64,000 nt of DNA from an uncultured Pseudomonadota bacterium (GCA_913060515.1 CAJXRZ010000009.1:59950-123949); one strand, 5' to 3'. Numbered from the stretch's first letter, positions 1 through 8,649 are shown. Made by a program: numbers and translations. The notes: generated from the letters alone by a model not told the origin.

Positions 1-678
1 CTTGTTTCGGGTCAGGTTCATCGTGCCGCCCGCCTCGGTTTCCGTGCAGCCAGCACGCTCCGCCCAGCGGGCGACGGACTCGGTCGCGCTGGGGTGGTCG
101 CCCTCTTTGCCCTCGTAGGGGACAGACTCATCTTCGGTGCCGTGGATGTGCAGACTGTTGACGGGGTCCCCCACGGCACAGTCCTGCGCGTTCCAGGGAA
201 CGGAGCCGGCCAGCCCGCCCATGGCCCGGATGCGGTCCGGTGCCTCACAGGCCATGCGGTAGCTCATGTAGTGGCCGTTGCTGTGCCCGAAGTAGATGGC
301 CTGCTCTTGGGCGCCAAAGTCTGAGATCATCTCGTCCTGAAGGCCCAACAGGAAGCCCACGTCGTCGACCTCGGCCTCCAGGTTGCAGCAGTAGTCTCCG
401 GCGTCCCAGCTCTGCTGGTCGTCCTGAGGGCGCTCCAACCCCTCCGGCAAGAGCAGGTGGAAGCGCATGGCGTCGACTTGGTCGGAGAAGCCCATGTACC
501 AGTCCTGACGGCCAGCGGTGCTGCCCAAGCCGTGTAGCAAAAACACCATTGGCAGAGCTTCTTGACCGTCCCAGTCGCTGGGGGAGATCACGGGAGTGGC
601 CCGCTCGGAAGAACCGACGGTGACCTCGGGCGCGCAGGCCAGGAACATGAGCAGCACGGCAGACTCCATCTTCAGCAT
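1..678 (-). CDS. Secreted alpha/beta-hydrolase esterase, LpqC/PHB-depolymerase-like lipoprotein (C-terminus cut by window edge)
   Basis: The frame is open from an ATG at 678 to the window edge, giving 226 residues without a stop. A hydrophobic N-terminus ends in a lipobox (FLAC, Cys15), so export and lipidation are expected; a second ATG at 669 would give a shorter signal. The oxyanion/HG region reads LLHGLGSTAGRQDWYMGF. The nucleophile elbow is GHSNGH, and the acid is probably the Asp in HIHGTEDESVPYEG. This order is typical of the CE1/LpqC family (COG3509), which hydrolyses esters such as feruloyl or acetyl esters and polyhydroxyalkanoates. The catalytic His should lie in the missing C-terminus. 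Substrate cannot be told. The gene is divergent from the beta-barrel gene at 764. Confidence 0.8.
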   Translation of the reverse strand, partial: MLKMESAVLLMFLACAPEVTVGSSERATPVISPSDWDGQEALPMVFLLHGLGSTAGRQDWYMGFSDQVDAMRFHLLLPEGLERPQDDQQSWDAGDYCCNLEAEVDDVGFLLGLQDEMISDFGAQEQAIYFGHSNGHYMSYRMACEAPDRIRAMGGLAGSVPWNAQDCAVGDPVNSLHIHGTEDESVPYEGKEGDHPSATESVARWAERAGCTETEAGGTMNLTRNK

Positions 679-763
679 AGGGCTAAGGTGGCCCTGAGCT
701 AACGTGCCCTCTGGCCCCCTCGCTCGACAACCCCCACGCCATCGCTGGCTCGGAAGCCCACCA

Positions 764-1594
764 ATGCCTGATCTCTGGAGACCCACTGCCCTGATGGCGG
801 CCGTGTTCGCCCTGTCTGCCCCAGCCCACGCCGGTGGTTGGACCCAAGAGACGGGGGACTACTACGTCAAGGTCTGGGGCCGCTCCTTGCTCGGAACTGG
901 CGTCTTTGGTCCGGCCATCGGCGAGACCCTCCAGCTCGAGGACCGCTACCAGGATCACCAGCTTCAGAGCTACGCGGAGTACGGGCTCACCGAGCGCCTG
1001 ACCTGGGTCGGCTACGCGGTTCCCGTCGGACATGCGCGCTATGGCGACCAGGGCAGCACATATGTGGGGCCCCTGGCGACGGGCGTACGTGTGCAGCTTC
1101 TCCGCTCCGATTCTGTCGCCTTGAGCGCCCAGTCCATGCTCGGCGGCCGGGTGCCCTTTGGGGAGGAGGCGCTCTTTGAGGGACAGGTCGATGGCCAGCA
1201 GCTGGTCGTTCGGCCAACCTTGGCCACCGGACAGGCCGAGGCTGAGCTGCAGCTCGGGATCGCTAGACCCAAAGGATGGATGTCCTTCCATGCCGGCGCA
1301 CGCGGCTTCACCAGCAAGCGCTATCTGCCGGCCCTGACGGGCTACGCGCAGTTCGGGTGGACGCCGAAGGAGCACCTGGTCTTTGACCTTCACTTCCCGC
1401 TCTACCGCAGCTTCGGAGAGATCGAGGAGGTAGACGTCTTGGGCGTCACAAACACCAGCTACCTGGGCTTTGGCCTGAGCGGCAGTGTGTGGCTCAGTGA
1501 GCATCTGGCGGTGACGGGCTCCTTCGAAGGGGCTGGCTTGGCCGTGTCCAACGCTGGGACGCCCTCCCTAAACCTAGGCATTGAGCTGCGCTGA
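764..1594 (+). CDS. Predicted outer-membrane beta-barrel protein, unknown function
   Basis: This is a 276-residue protein with a signal peptide (hydrophobic stretch ending APAHAGG, cleavage near residue 24). The rest is alternating short strands rich in Tyr, Trp, Gly and Leu, such as YYVKVWGRSLLG and LTWVGYAVPVGHARYG, and it ends in a strand (LNLGIELR), as expected of an outer-membrane barrel. I chose the ATG at 764 because it sits directly before the signal peptide; a start at 704 would add 20 non-signal residues. It resembles generic transporter/MetA-pathway barrels but I cannot assign a family. It converges on the glycosidase gene, 7 bp away. Confidence 0.65.
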   Translation: MPDLWRPTALMAAVFALSAPAHAGGWTQETGDYYVKVWGRSLLGTGVFGPAIGETLQLEDRYQDHQLQSYAEYGLTERLTWVGYAVPVGHARYGDQGSTYVGPLATGVRVQLLRSDSVALSAQSMLGGRVPFGEEALFEGQVDGQQLVVRPTLATGQAEAELQLGIARPKGWMSFHAGARGFTSKRYLPALTGYAQFGWTPKEHLVFDLHFPLYRSFGEIEEVDVLGVTNTSYLGFGLSGSVWLSEHLAVTGSFEGAGLAVSNAGTPSLNLGIELR

Positions 1595-1601
1595 AGCCCC
1601 C

Positions 1602-3047
1602 TCAGGGCACCTCGACGACAACCCCAAGGCTCTCCACCCCGTGCTTGCCGGCGGCACTCAGGGCCCAGCGTCCGGACTCCAGAGACACGCTGGCCTGGGT
1701 TGCGGTTTGGATGCGATCGATTCGCCAGCCATCTCCCTCTTCGGCGTACACCACCCACCACCGGGCAGCAGGGTGACTGACATCCACCCCAGTCGAGGTC
1801 TGTACGAGTTCGGGTGCCGCCACGGAGACACTGGCCATGTCAAAGACGGGCGGGGTCAGGGCAGGGGTGACGTAGAACTCCTCACGGAAGACCTCACGAA
1901 GCTCCGAGCTCTCGGCCAGAGTGCCGATGTGGTAGTGAATCCCACCGTAGACGTGCTTGTCCCGGCGCTCCTGGGTCAGCCGTACCTGCTCGCGGAACTC
2001 GTCTAGGGACCACTTGGAGCTGCTGTCCAGCTGGTAGAGCGCGTGCCCGACATAGGTGCTTCTTCCGCTCTCCGGAAGCTCAGCCCACCAGTCCAGCAGG
2101 GGCTCGAAGGCTTGGGCGCTCTGGGTGGTGGGCCAGTAGAGTTGGGGGGCCAGGTAGTCGACCCAGCCATTGGCCTTCCAGTGGACCGGATCTGCGTAGA
2201 GCTCAGCGTACTGGTCCAAGCCGCTGATGCCCTCGGGCTGACCCGGCCGGTAGATTCCGAAGGGGGAGATGCCGAAGCGCACAGCGGGGTTGATCTCGGC
2301 AACCTTGTTCGAGACCCGCTCGACCATTTGATTGACGTTGTCTCGCCGCCAATCGGCCAGGCTTAAGTCCCCGCCGTAGGCCGCATAGGTGTCCTGGTCC
2401 GGAAAAGGCGTGCCATCGGGGTAAGGGTAGAAGTAGTCGTCGAAGTGAACCCCATCGACATCGTAGTGGCTGACCAAGTCGCCGATGACCGCCTCGAGGT
2501 GGTCTTGTACAGGCGGTGCGCCGGGGTCGAGCCAGAGGGTGCTGCCGTAGGGGTAGGCATATTGGCTGTTGAGAACGCTCTGGTGGTTCGATGCCGCGCT
2601 TGACGTGCTGCTGGCCTTGGCTCGGTAGGGGTTCATCCAAGCATGGACCTCCAGTCCTCGTGCGTGCCCTTCGTCCAGCAAGAACTGTAGAGGGTCCCAG
2701 CCCGGGGCGCTGCCTTGGGTACCGGTCAGGTAGCGGCTCCAGGGCTCCAGCTCGCTCTGATACATCGCGTCTGCTTCTGGGCGAACCTGGAAAAAGACGG
2801 CGTTCAATCCGCTCTCTTGGGCGACATCCAGGAGCGTGATCAGCTCCTCTTGGCTCTGTGTGGCGCTCAGTGCGCTGCTGCTGGGCCAGTTGATGTTCCA
2901 GACGGTGGCGACCCAGACCCCCCTCAGCTCGCGGTCATGACCGACCTGGACCAGACCGGAGTCCTCCGAGTCGAAGGTGGTCGTGGGCCGAGAGGGGAAT
3001 GACGCTGAGTCGGAGCATGCGGCCAGAGCGAGCAGGGGAAGCAGCAA
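1602..3047 (-). CDS. GHL10-family glycoside hydrolase lipoprotein (DigH/YddW-like)
   Basis: This 481-residue protein starts at TTG 3047, preceded by a good Shine-Dalgarno (ACGGAG), with a very short lipoprotein signal (MLLPLLALAAC). After a Ser/Thr linker comes a TIM-barrel of the GHL10 (DUF187) type. Visible motifs are RGVWVATVWNINWPS, GLNAVFFQVRPEADA, EVHAWMNPYRA, the acidic DGVHFDDYFYP, FGISPFGIYRPG and DYLAPQLYWP. In E. coli the family member DigH cleaves denuded peptidoglycan glycan strands, so a periplasmic or surface cell-wall hydrolase is likely here. The final ~80 residues look like a small beta domain. No ATG exists upstream in frame. Confidence 0.88.
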   Translation of the reverse strand: MLLPLLALAACSDSASFPSRPTTTFDSEDSGLVQVGHDRELRGVWVATVWNINWPSSSALSATQSQEELITLLDVAQESGLNAVFFQVRPEADAMYQSELEPWSRYLTGTQGSAPGWDPLQFLLDEGHARGLEVHAWMNPYRAKASSTSSAASNHQSVLNSQYAYPYGSTLWLDPGAPPVQDHLEAVIGDLVSHYDVDGVHFDDYFYPYPDGTPFPDQDTYAAYGGDLSLADWRRDNVNQMVERVSNKVAEINPAVRFGISPFGIYRPGQPEGISGLDQYAELYADPVHWKANGWVDYLAPQLYWPTTQSAQAFEPLLDWWAELPESGRSTYVGHALYQLDSSSKWSLDEFREQVRLTQERRDKHVYGGIHYHIGTLAESSELREVFREEFYVTPALTPPVFDMASVSVAAPELVQTSTGVDVSHPAARWWVVYAEEGDGWRIDRIQTATQASVSLESGRWALSAAGKHGVESLGVVVEVP

Positions 3048-3103
3048 GGGAACTCCGTTGGGGGAGAGAGTTTAGCGGGTTCAGGCTGGGGCTGGCTTTG
3101 GCG

Positions 3104-3409
3104 CTAGGCCGTCTCGCCAGTGACACCACGAAGCAGGGTCAGGGCCCCCGACTTCAAGGCCGCAATCTGCTCCGTTGAAGCGGTGCCATCGGCGCATAGT
3201 TTAGCGCCAAGGCCGACCACGTGCAGGCAGCCCTTGCAGGCACCTGCGCTCTCAAGGCGTGGCAGCATGCCCGAGCGAAAGAGCCACCGTGAGGCTGCCT
3301 GGCTGTCGATGACGCCTTCTTCCAGGGCCACGCAGAGTCCGAGGACTTGAATGGCGACGAAGGCGCGGACCTGGGAAGGGTCGAAGGATTCAACTTGGGT
3401 GGGGGACAT
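3104..3409 (-). CDS. Small conserved-looking hypothetical protein
   Basis: This 101-residue, mostly helical protein has no signal or membrane segment. A central stretch (VLGLCVALEEGVIDSQ, followed by WLF) recalls small DUF3969-type proteins, but that is from memory and unverified. A Cys pair (ACKGCLHV) sits at about residues 58-61. No clear ribosome site precedes the ATG at 3409, so a short gene or a remnant is possible. It shares its direction with the GHL10 gene downstream and is divergent from the GFA gene. Confidence 0.5.
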   Translation of the reverse strand: MSPTQVESFDPSQVRAFVAIQVLGLCVALEEGVIDSQAASRWLFRSGMLPRLESAGACKGCLHVVGLGAKLCADGTASTEQIAALKSGALTLLRGVTGETA

Positions 3410-3536
3410 GCAGGAGGCTTATCTCGAGCGCAGCGACTCTGTTGCTTGCGCATCGTCCCTTCTCTGGAAGGGAAGTGGGGACCCGTGACGTACCCTTGTG
3501 TTCAATCGCCCAGAGGCGTACGCGCTGGAGTCATGC

Positions 3537-3998
3537 ATGCCCCCGACGAAATCCCTTCATGTGACCGGTCACTGCTACTGCGGTGCGGTGACCTACAGAG
3601 TGGACATGCCCGCTGGCAAACGACCACGCTTCGCGCTCTACTGTCACTGCGAGAGCTGCCGAAGAGCGCACGCTGCTGCCCTCTCGCAAGTGGTCTGCGT
3701 CGACACCACGATGATGACAATCACCGCTGGGGCTGAGCTCGTGACCGAGTTCAGCAAGCCACCTCGGGGACCGGTGCGGGCCTTCTGTTCGGCCTGCGGC
3801 ACCCGGATGTACAACGCCTTTCCCGCGTGGAAGCCCGACGACGGCACAACCCCGATGGTCTTCTTCACCAACACCCTGAATCAAGCCACAATGCTGGAGC
3901 TACCAGAGCGCTTTCGGCCAACGGGGCACAACTATTCTGAGGAGTGCGTGCTGGATCTGGCACGGCTCGAGGAGCTCTTGGCAGCCTCGCAGCCCTGA
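3537..3998 (+). CDS. GFA/CENP-V-type zinc-binding protein
   Basis: This 153-residue protein carries the GFA (glutathione-dependent formaldehyde-activating) fold. Zinc ligands are visible as GHCYCGAV near residue 10, CHCESCRRAH near 35-44 and FCSACGTRMYN near 85. Family members bind zinc and some act on S-hydroxymethyl-glutathione; most bacterial ones have no known substrate. I placed the start at ATG 3537, which has GGAG about 8 bp upstream, rather than at the in-frame GTG 3498. Its 3' end overlaps the antiparallel degraded kinase ORF by about 67 bp. Confidence 0.82.
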   Translation: MPPTKSLHVTGHCYCGAVTYRVDMPAGKRPRFALYCHCESCRRAHAAALSQVVCVDTTMMTITAGAELVTEFSKPPRGPVRAFCSACGTRMYNAFPAWKPDDGTTPMVFFTNTLNQATMLELPERFRPTGHNYSEECVLDLARLEELLAASQP

Positions 3999-4846
3999 CT
4001 ATCAGGCTCCGCCATCTTGGTGAAGACCTCGAGCAGCTCGGAGGGCGTCCAAGGCTTGCCCCGAGAGGCTGTGGGCTGGCGACCGGCAAGCTGAGCCCGA
4101 ATCTCTGCCTCGGAATATCCGCTGGACAGCACGGTGCGCAGAGTGGGGTCGAGCACCTGCGGCTCCTTGAAGACCTGCTCTCCAGAGACTCGCGGCATGG
4201 TCATGTCCAAGAGAAGGCCACGATGATCTTGCCAGTGATACTCGCCAATGCTTTGGCGGGGGGGCTCTGGCGCTTGTTCGGGGAACGTCCCAACACCCGC
4301 TGGAAGGATGACGCGAATCGCCAGTCGCGTATTCAGGGTCTTGAGTCTGCGGTCCATCTCTGAGGGGCCGATGCGTATGAGGACCTTGGCAGGGCTGGAC
4401 CGGTCCATGTGTGCAGCGCGGATGCGATGCCTACTGAGCTCCGCTTGGCTCTTGATGACCAAGCTGCCCGGCAGCATCTGGCGGACGCGTCGCGCCTCGG
4501 AGAGGAAGGCCATCAAGGCGTCTACGTCCTGCACGCGAGTCAGCCACTCGGACCCGCGTTGAAGGTCCAAAATGCGCTTGGCCGTGGCGTTGACGCCTAA
4601 GAGGGAGCCACTCTGGAGATCCACGACCACCATGGGCTCCGGCAGCAGATCAGCGACGTTGGAGAAGTCCTTCACGTCAATCTCGGAAGTACTCTCGACC
4701 GCTCGCTTCGCCTTCAGAATCGGGGTCAAGGTGGATGCGCACCACGCATCGGCCGTCACTGCGGGCGATGGCCTCTGCGGCCTCGCCTGCGCACAGCCTG
4801 CGGCGACCCAGGGCATTGACGTAGAGCTCGTTGATTTGCTTGCCAA
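3932..4846 (-). pseudogene. Remnant of a hybrid sensor histidine kinase (PAS plus receiver fragment)
   Basis: The ORF joins a PAS-like module (around residues 60-160, including LLPEPMVVVDLQSG and GVNATAKRILDL) directly to the second half of a receiver domain (LLLDMTMPRVSGEQVF, LSSGYSEAEI, KPWTPSELLEVF). The dimerisation/phosphoacceptor domain, the ATPase domain and the first part of the receiver are missing. An overlapping frame at 4677-4871 encodes a plausible but unrecognised N-terminal fragment (starting MISLVGMSVGKQINELYVN), which suggests a frameshift as well as an internal deletion. The C-terminal residues overlap the GFA gene antisense. I read it as a decayed hybrid kinase; a small functional PAS-receiver protein is less likely. 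Confidence 0.55.
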
Positions 4847-4910
4847 CCGACATGCCGACCAAGCTGATCAATCCAGAGGCCGAATCGGGTCGAATCGATC
4901 TGAGGCTTTT

Positions 4911-6506
4911 CTATGCGCCGTGGGCACTCAACGCGCCGGAGCCCTTTCCTGCCTCACCGAACACAATGCGACGCGTTGCCACCTTGTCGATGAAGAAGCG
5001 ATCATGGCTGACGACCAGCACCGCCCCCGGAAACTTGACCAGGGCCCGCTCCATGACCTGAGCACTGGTCATGTCCAGGTGGTTTGTGGGCTCGTCGAGA
5101 ACCAGGACCGAGGCCCCGGAGAGCAGGCACTGGGCCATGGCCACGCGGGCCCGTTGCCCACCCGAGAGGGTGCCGATCTTCGCCTTCATGTCGGCTTCTG
5201 AGAACTGGAACATGGTCAGAAAGCGTTTCACCGCCTTGCGGGTCGCTGTGAGCGCCAAGCTGTCCGGGAGGGCGTTTACAGCGTGCGTGACGGTGTCCGT
5301 CGGGTCCAGGTCGTCCAGCATCTGGTTGAAGGAGACGAAGGTCTGGCCGCGTGTCCACTCCACAGTGCCGGTGTCTGCGTCGGTCAGCCCGGTCAGCACG
5401 CGAAGCAGGGTGGACTTGCCGGAGCCGTTTGGACCGATGATGGCCAGGCGCTGCTGGCGGCGCAGATCGAAGCTCAACGCCGAGAACAAGTCGTGGTCGC
5501 CATAGGACTTGCTGAGATCGCGGACCTCACAGAGCACCTCTTTGGTGTGCAGGCCCTTGTAGATCTCCGTGATGATCTGATCGACGGGCTTGGGCCCCTT
5601 GCTTTTGCGGATGCGCGAGAGTCGCTTTCCCAAGCCCTTGCTCTTGTTGCGGGCCGCTTCACGACGGCTGGCGATGCCTTCGGCCTCATAGGCCAAGAGC
5701 TCGGACTCGAAGACGAACTGCTTCTGAAGCGTCTTGAAGCGCAGCTGCTTTTCGACCACGTAGGAGCCGAAGTTGCCGCTGTACTCGTGTAGGTGGTGGT
5801 TCTCGACCTCCACGATGCGGTTCACGATGTCATCGAGAAAGGCCCGGTCGTGGGAGACCACAATGGCTGCGCCGTGGAAGCTCTTGAACCAGCTCTCCAC
5901 CCACTCCACGCCCACCACATCCAGGTAGTTTGTGGGCTCATCGAAGAGCAAGACGTCGGGCTTCTCCAGTAGAATCTTGGCCAGGGACGCCCGGTTTCGC
6001 CAACCACCCGAGAGCGCATCGATGGGGCAGATGCGGTGTGCTTCGTTGAAGCCCAGCTTGGTCAGCGCAGTGTCGATCTCTCGGTCCACGTCCCAGCCGT
6101 CGAGACGGGCCATGTCCTCGAAGAGCTCAGCCTGGCGCTCGACCAAGCGGTCCAGCTCGTCCGCGCTGGTGCCCTCGTCTGCCATGGCCGTGTCGATCTT
6201 GGCCAGCTCGGCCTCGACCTCGCGCACTTCTGCAAAGACCTCGGAGAGCACTTCCATCACCGAGACTGAGCCGTCCAACTCCGAGAACTGAGAGAAGTAC
6301 CCAATCTTCACGCCGTCTTGAACGGTGACCGTGCCGTGGGTTGGCTCCAGCTGATCCAGCACCAGCTTGAGCAAGGTGGACTTGCCTGAGCCGTTCTTGC
6401 CGATCAGGCCCACGCGGTCTCCACTCTCCAAACGGAAGAAGGCCTCGCGCAGTACGGGGGTGGTATCGAAGGTCACGGAGACATCGTTCAATCGGACCAG
6501 GCTCAT
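4911..6506 (-). CDS. ABC-F family ATPase (translation factor/ribosome-protection type)
   Basis: This is a 531-residue cytosolic protein with two ABC domains and no membrane part. Domain 1 has Walker A GKNGSGKST (residues ~36-44), signature LSGGWRNRAS and Walker B LLFDEPTNYLD. A charged helical linker follows around residue 240-310. Domain 2 has GPNGSGKST, LSGGQRARVAMA and VLVLDEPTNHLD, with the switch His in VVSHDRFF. ABC-F proteins bind the ribosomal E site and act as translation factors or antibiotic-protection factors. I chose ATG 6506 (MSLVRLNDVSV) because the family begins there; the open frame running to 7256 is low-complexity antisense of the next gene. Confidence 0.93.
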   Translation of the reverse strand: MSLVRLNDVSVTFDTTPVLREAFFRLESGDRVGLIGKNGSGKSTLLKLVLDQLEPTHGTVTVQDGVKIGYFSQFSELDGSVSVMEVLSEVFAEVREVEAELAKIDTAMADEGTSADELDRLVERQAELFEDMARLDGWDVDREIDTALTKLGFNEAHRICPIDALSGGWRNRASLAKILLEKPDVLLFDEPTNYLDVVGVEWVESWFKSFHGAAIVVSHDRAFLDDIVNRIVEVENHHLHEYSGNFGSYVVEKQLRFKTLQKQFVFESELLAYEAEGIASRREAARNKSKGLGKRLSRIRKSKGPKPVDQIITEIYKGLHTKEVLCEVRDLSKSYGDHDLFSALSFDLRRQQRLAIIGPNGSGKSTLLRVLTGLTDADTGTVEWTRGQTFVSFNQMLDDLDPTDTVTHAVNALPDSLALTATRKAVKRFLTMFQFSEADMKAKIGTLSGGQRARVAMAQCLLSGASVLVLDEPTNHLDMTSAQVMERALVKFPGAVLVVSHDRFFIDKVATRRIVFGEAGKGSGALSAHGA

Positions 6507-6628
6507 CGAGCTCCCAGGGGGCAGACGGGGACAACCCGTTGCCGGGTCCAGGCACGTAGCCACGCGCGGTGAAGCTTGCGAGGAGTTGCGGCCGGGAACG
6601 GACAGCCCCTCCTGTTGTCTGAGCATCC

Positions 6629-7243
6629 ATGAATGCTCCCTGCCTCTCCTTTCGTTGTCCGCTCCGCTGGTCTGATCTCGCCGGGGAAGGGGACACCCGA
6701 CACTGCAGCCGTTGTGATCAGCCGGTTCACGATTTGTCCTCCATGCAGCCCGAGGCCATCGTGGCCATTCTCCAGCGTCCGGAGCCTTCCTGCGTGCGTT
6801 TTCTACGAGGGGCCTCCGGAGTGCTTGTTCTGGGCGCCTCGCTGGCCTCCGGGTCGGCGCTGGCCGGTGAAGGCTACGGCGGTCAAGCCCTGCCTGGACA
6901 CGGTTCCATTGGACCCAGTGAGCCGGTGGAGGCGGTGATGGGGGCCATAGACCGGAACATCTACGGCGAGGCGATGGCTGGACTCTCACCGCAACTGTCG
7001 TTGCTGTGGGCGGAGTCTGAGGCTTTCGCCGCCGGTCAGCGCGGCAAGGTTGTGGTGCGTCTCTCCGTGGGACGCGAGGGGGAGGTCGAGTCGGCCTCGA
7101 TTCAGAGCAGCCAGCTGGAGGATGCAGCTTTTGAAGAGGCCATCTTGGCGCTCGTCCTGGGGCTAGAGCTGCCGACCGGTCATGGCGCGGTCCTATTGGT
7201 CTACCCGCTGAACTTCGAGGCGAAGGGAGACGAGGAGGACTGA
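6629..7243 (+). CDS. Zinc-ribbon-like, TM-anchored protein with TonB/AgmX-type C-terminus
   Basis: This 204-residue protein begins with a short cysteine motif (CPLRWSDL, RHCSRCDQPVHDLSSM) that recurs, from memory, in many myxobacterial proteins. A single hydrophobic segment follows around residues 57-80 (FLRGASGVLVLGASLASG). The C-terminal ~100 residues contain GKVVVRLSVGREGEVESA and end in a helix-strand pair like the TonB or AgmX/PglI C-terminal domain. A cytoplasmic zinc knuckle joined to a periplasmic TonB-like domain suggests a trans-envelope connector. The last point is inference. Confidence 0.6.
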   Translation: MNAPCLSFRCPLRWSDLAGEGDTRHCSRCDQPVHDLSSMQPEAIVAILQRPEPSCVRFLRGASGVLVLGASLASGSALAGEGYGGQALPGHGSIGPSEPVEAVMGAIDRNIYGEAMAGLSPQLSLLWAESEAFAAGQRGKVVVRLSVGREGEVESASIQSSQLEDAAFEEAILALVLGLELPTGHGAVLLVYPLNFEAKGDEED

Positions 7244-7252
7244 GGGGCGCGC

Positions 7253-7558
7253 TCAATCTGCTTGAAGCAGGGGTTCACAGAGCTTGAATCGCAAAGTGAA
7301 CGCGGTGCCCTTCCCAAGGGCGCTCTCCACGTCAACGCTGCCGCCGACCTGCTCTACTCCGCTTAGCACCAGCGATAGGCCCAGTCCCGGCAGCTCAGTG
7401 GGTCTCAACTGACTGGCGCCTACTTCGTGCGGGTTGAAGTAGATGGACCGGCGGGCAGGTCGATGGACCTGGCCTTGGAGTGCGAGTCCTTCATCGCTGA
7501 GCGTGACCCCAAGATCGAAACGTCGGAGGAGTCGATCTAACCTGACGCCAAGACCGTA
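7253..7558 (-). pseudogene. C-terminal remnant of a histidine kinase ATPase domain
   Basis: On the minus strand a frame runs from a stop at 7559-7561 to TGA at 7253-7255 with no ATG, giving about 101 residues. Its second half is clearly an HATPase_c tail: PTELPGLGLSLVLSG (G2 box), then VEQVGGSVDVESALGKGTAFTLRFKL. The earlier ATP-binding N and G1 boxes and the whole phosphoacceptor region are absent. It overlaps the 3' end of the CIA30-like gene in another frame, so it probably arose by deletion or replacement of the kinase's front part. It and the PAS-receiver remnant at 3932-4846 may be pieces of related kinases. Confidence 0.6.
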
Positions 7559-8319
7559 TCAATGGCCCCCCGCAGCACCCAAGCGGCACCCTCAGGGTCC
7601 ATGTCTTGCGCAGAATCCAGCGCCTCTCCGACAATCTGCTGCTCCCCCAAGGTCAGAGCTGGATTGTCCCGGAGCTGCTGCAAAGCCTCAAGGTAGACCT
7701 GGGCACATCCAGCGGCGTCCCCCCGGTTGAAGAGCGGGACTCCGGCTGCAACAGCTGCTTGGAGTGCTGCTATCGCTTCGGGGTGCCCGGCCTCGCGCGG
7801 CAGAGCGCCCGGGATCACCTCCGCAGCCAGAATCTCCAGGGAGAACGCGCCAGGCTGTTTGTCTGCGAGCAACACCCCTAGAGTGTCGATGCGCCCCAGT
7901 TGGGCGTCCAATGCAGGGGCGCCGGGAACTGCGCGTCCAAAGGCCGTGGGCCTAAAGTCGGAGAGAGGCAGCAAGACCTGGGTTGTGCCATTGGCTTGAG
8001 TCTGTACTTGGACTCGATATGAGCCAGCTCGAAGAGGCACATCTGAGCGCCGAAGGGTAATGTCATACACCCGTCCGTCGCCCTTTAGAGTCAGTGCTAT
8101 GGCGCTGGCGTCGGCAAGCGCACCTGGTGGCAGGGCCGCGCGTGCTGATGCGAATCCGCCGTTCTGTTCTAGGGATAGATCTCCTTGAAAGAGCACGGTC
8201 TCTGATGTGCTCACGGTGGAGCTTGAGACGCCCCCCATTACGGTGTCGTTTACAACGAACCAGTTCTGGTCTGTCACAGACAATGCGCTCATGAAAGCCA
8301 TCAGGAATAGGGGCGACAT
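7537..8319 (-). CDS. Secreted CIA30-like (NDUFAF1-type) domain protein
   Basis: This is a 260-residue protein with a short hydrophobic N-terminus (MSPLFLMAFMSALS). Residues ~18-170 match the CIA30 jelly-roll: WFVVNDTVMGGVSSS, then FQGDLSLEQNGGFASARA, GDGRVYDITLR and LLPLSDFRPTAFGR. In eukaryotes the domain assists complex I assembly; bacterial copies are uncharacterised. Residues ~175-260 are a separate, purely helical region that could mediate binding and that I do not recognise. The 3' end overlaps a kinase remnant in a different frame. Confidence 0.75.
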   Translation of the reverse strand: MSPLFLMAFMSALSVTDQNWFVVNDTVMGGVSSSTVSTSETVLFQGDLSLEQNGGFASARAALPPGALADASAIALTLKGDGRVYDITLRRSDVPLRAGSYRVQVQTQANGTTQVLLPLSDFRPTAFGRAVPGAPALDAQLGRIDTLGVLLADKQPGAFSLEILAAEVIPGALPREAGHPEAIAALQAAVAAGVPLFNRGDAAGCAQVYLEALQQLRDNPALTLGEQQIVGEALDSAQDMDPEGAAWVLRGAIDTVLASG

Positions 8320-8484
8320 AGGATTTCCGAGAGTGGGATGCCCTCTTAGGTCAGAAGGGAGCTGCGCATTGCTCTCGGAGTGATCACCTCAGTGAGTCCT
8401 TGACTCCCTACGATACGACTCCGGAGCCATCGAACAGGCCCCTCGGAGGCACAATGTTGGCCCATCTCTCGCCCCCGAGGTCCC
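8320..8484. other. Gene-free stretch left of the MITE-like element
   Basis: No credible ORF lies here. It contains a degenerate copy of the right end of the neighbouring element (8377-8392, 15 of 16 bases identical to 8631-8646), suggesting an older partial insertion or nested element. Otherwise I see nothing. Confidence 0.5.
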
Positions 8485-8648
8485 TACTGACGTGATCCGA
8501 ACTGTTGATCCTGCTGGCGCGAAGAACCTGGGCACGCCGGCAAGGCGCGAGACCGAAGGCGTGCGCCAGCCCGTCGAGCGTTGAGCAACGTGGCCAGCGG
8601 GTTCAGGGGCGAGTGCGAGTAGGCTCAACAGGAGTGATCACGTCAGTA
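8485..8648. mobile_element. MITE-like element with ~11-13 bp perfect inverted ends and TA target duplication
   Basis: TACTGACGTGATC at 8485-8497 is exactly the reverse complement of GATCACGTCAGTA at 8636-8648. Beyond the perfect part the two ends stay similar for about 30 bp (both contain CTGTTGA followed by a CCT). The TA at each edge fits a duplicated TA target, giving a 160-bp core. No transposase is encoded. TA duplication is typical of IS630/Tc1-mariner-type elements and their MITEs. The gene immediately to the right starts at 8650, one base after the element. Confidence 0.5.
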
Positions 8649-8649
8649 T

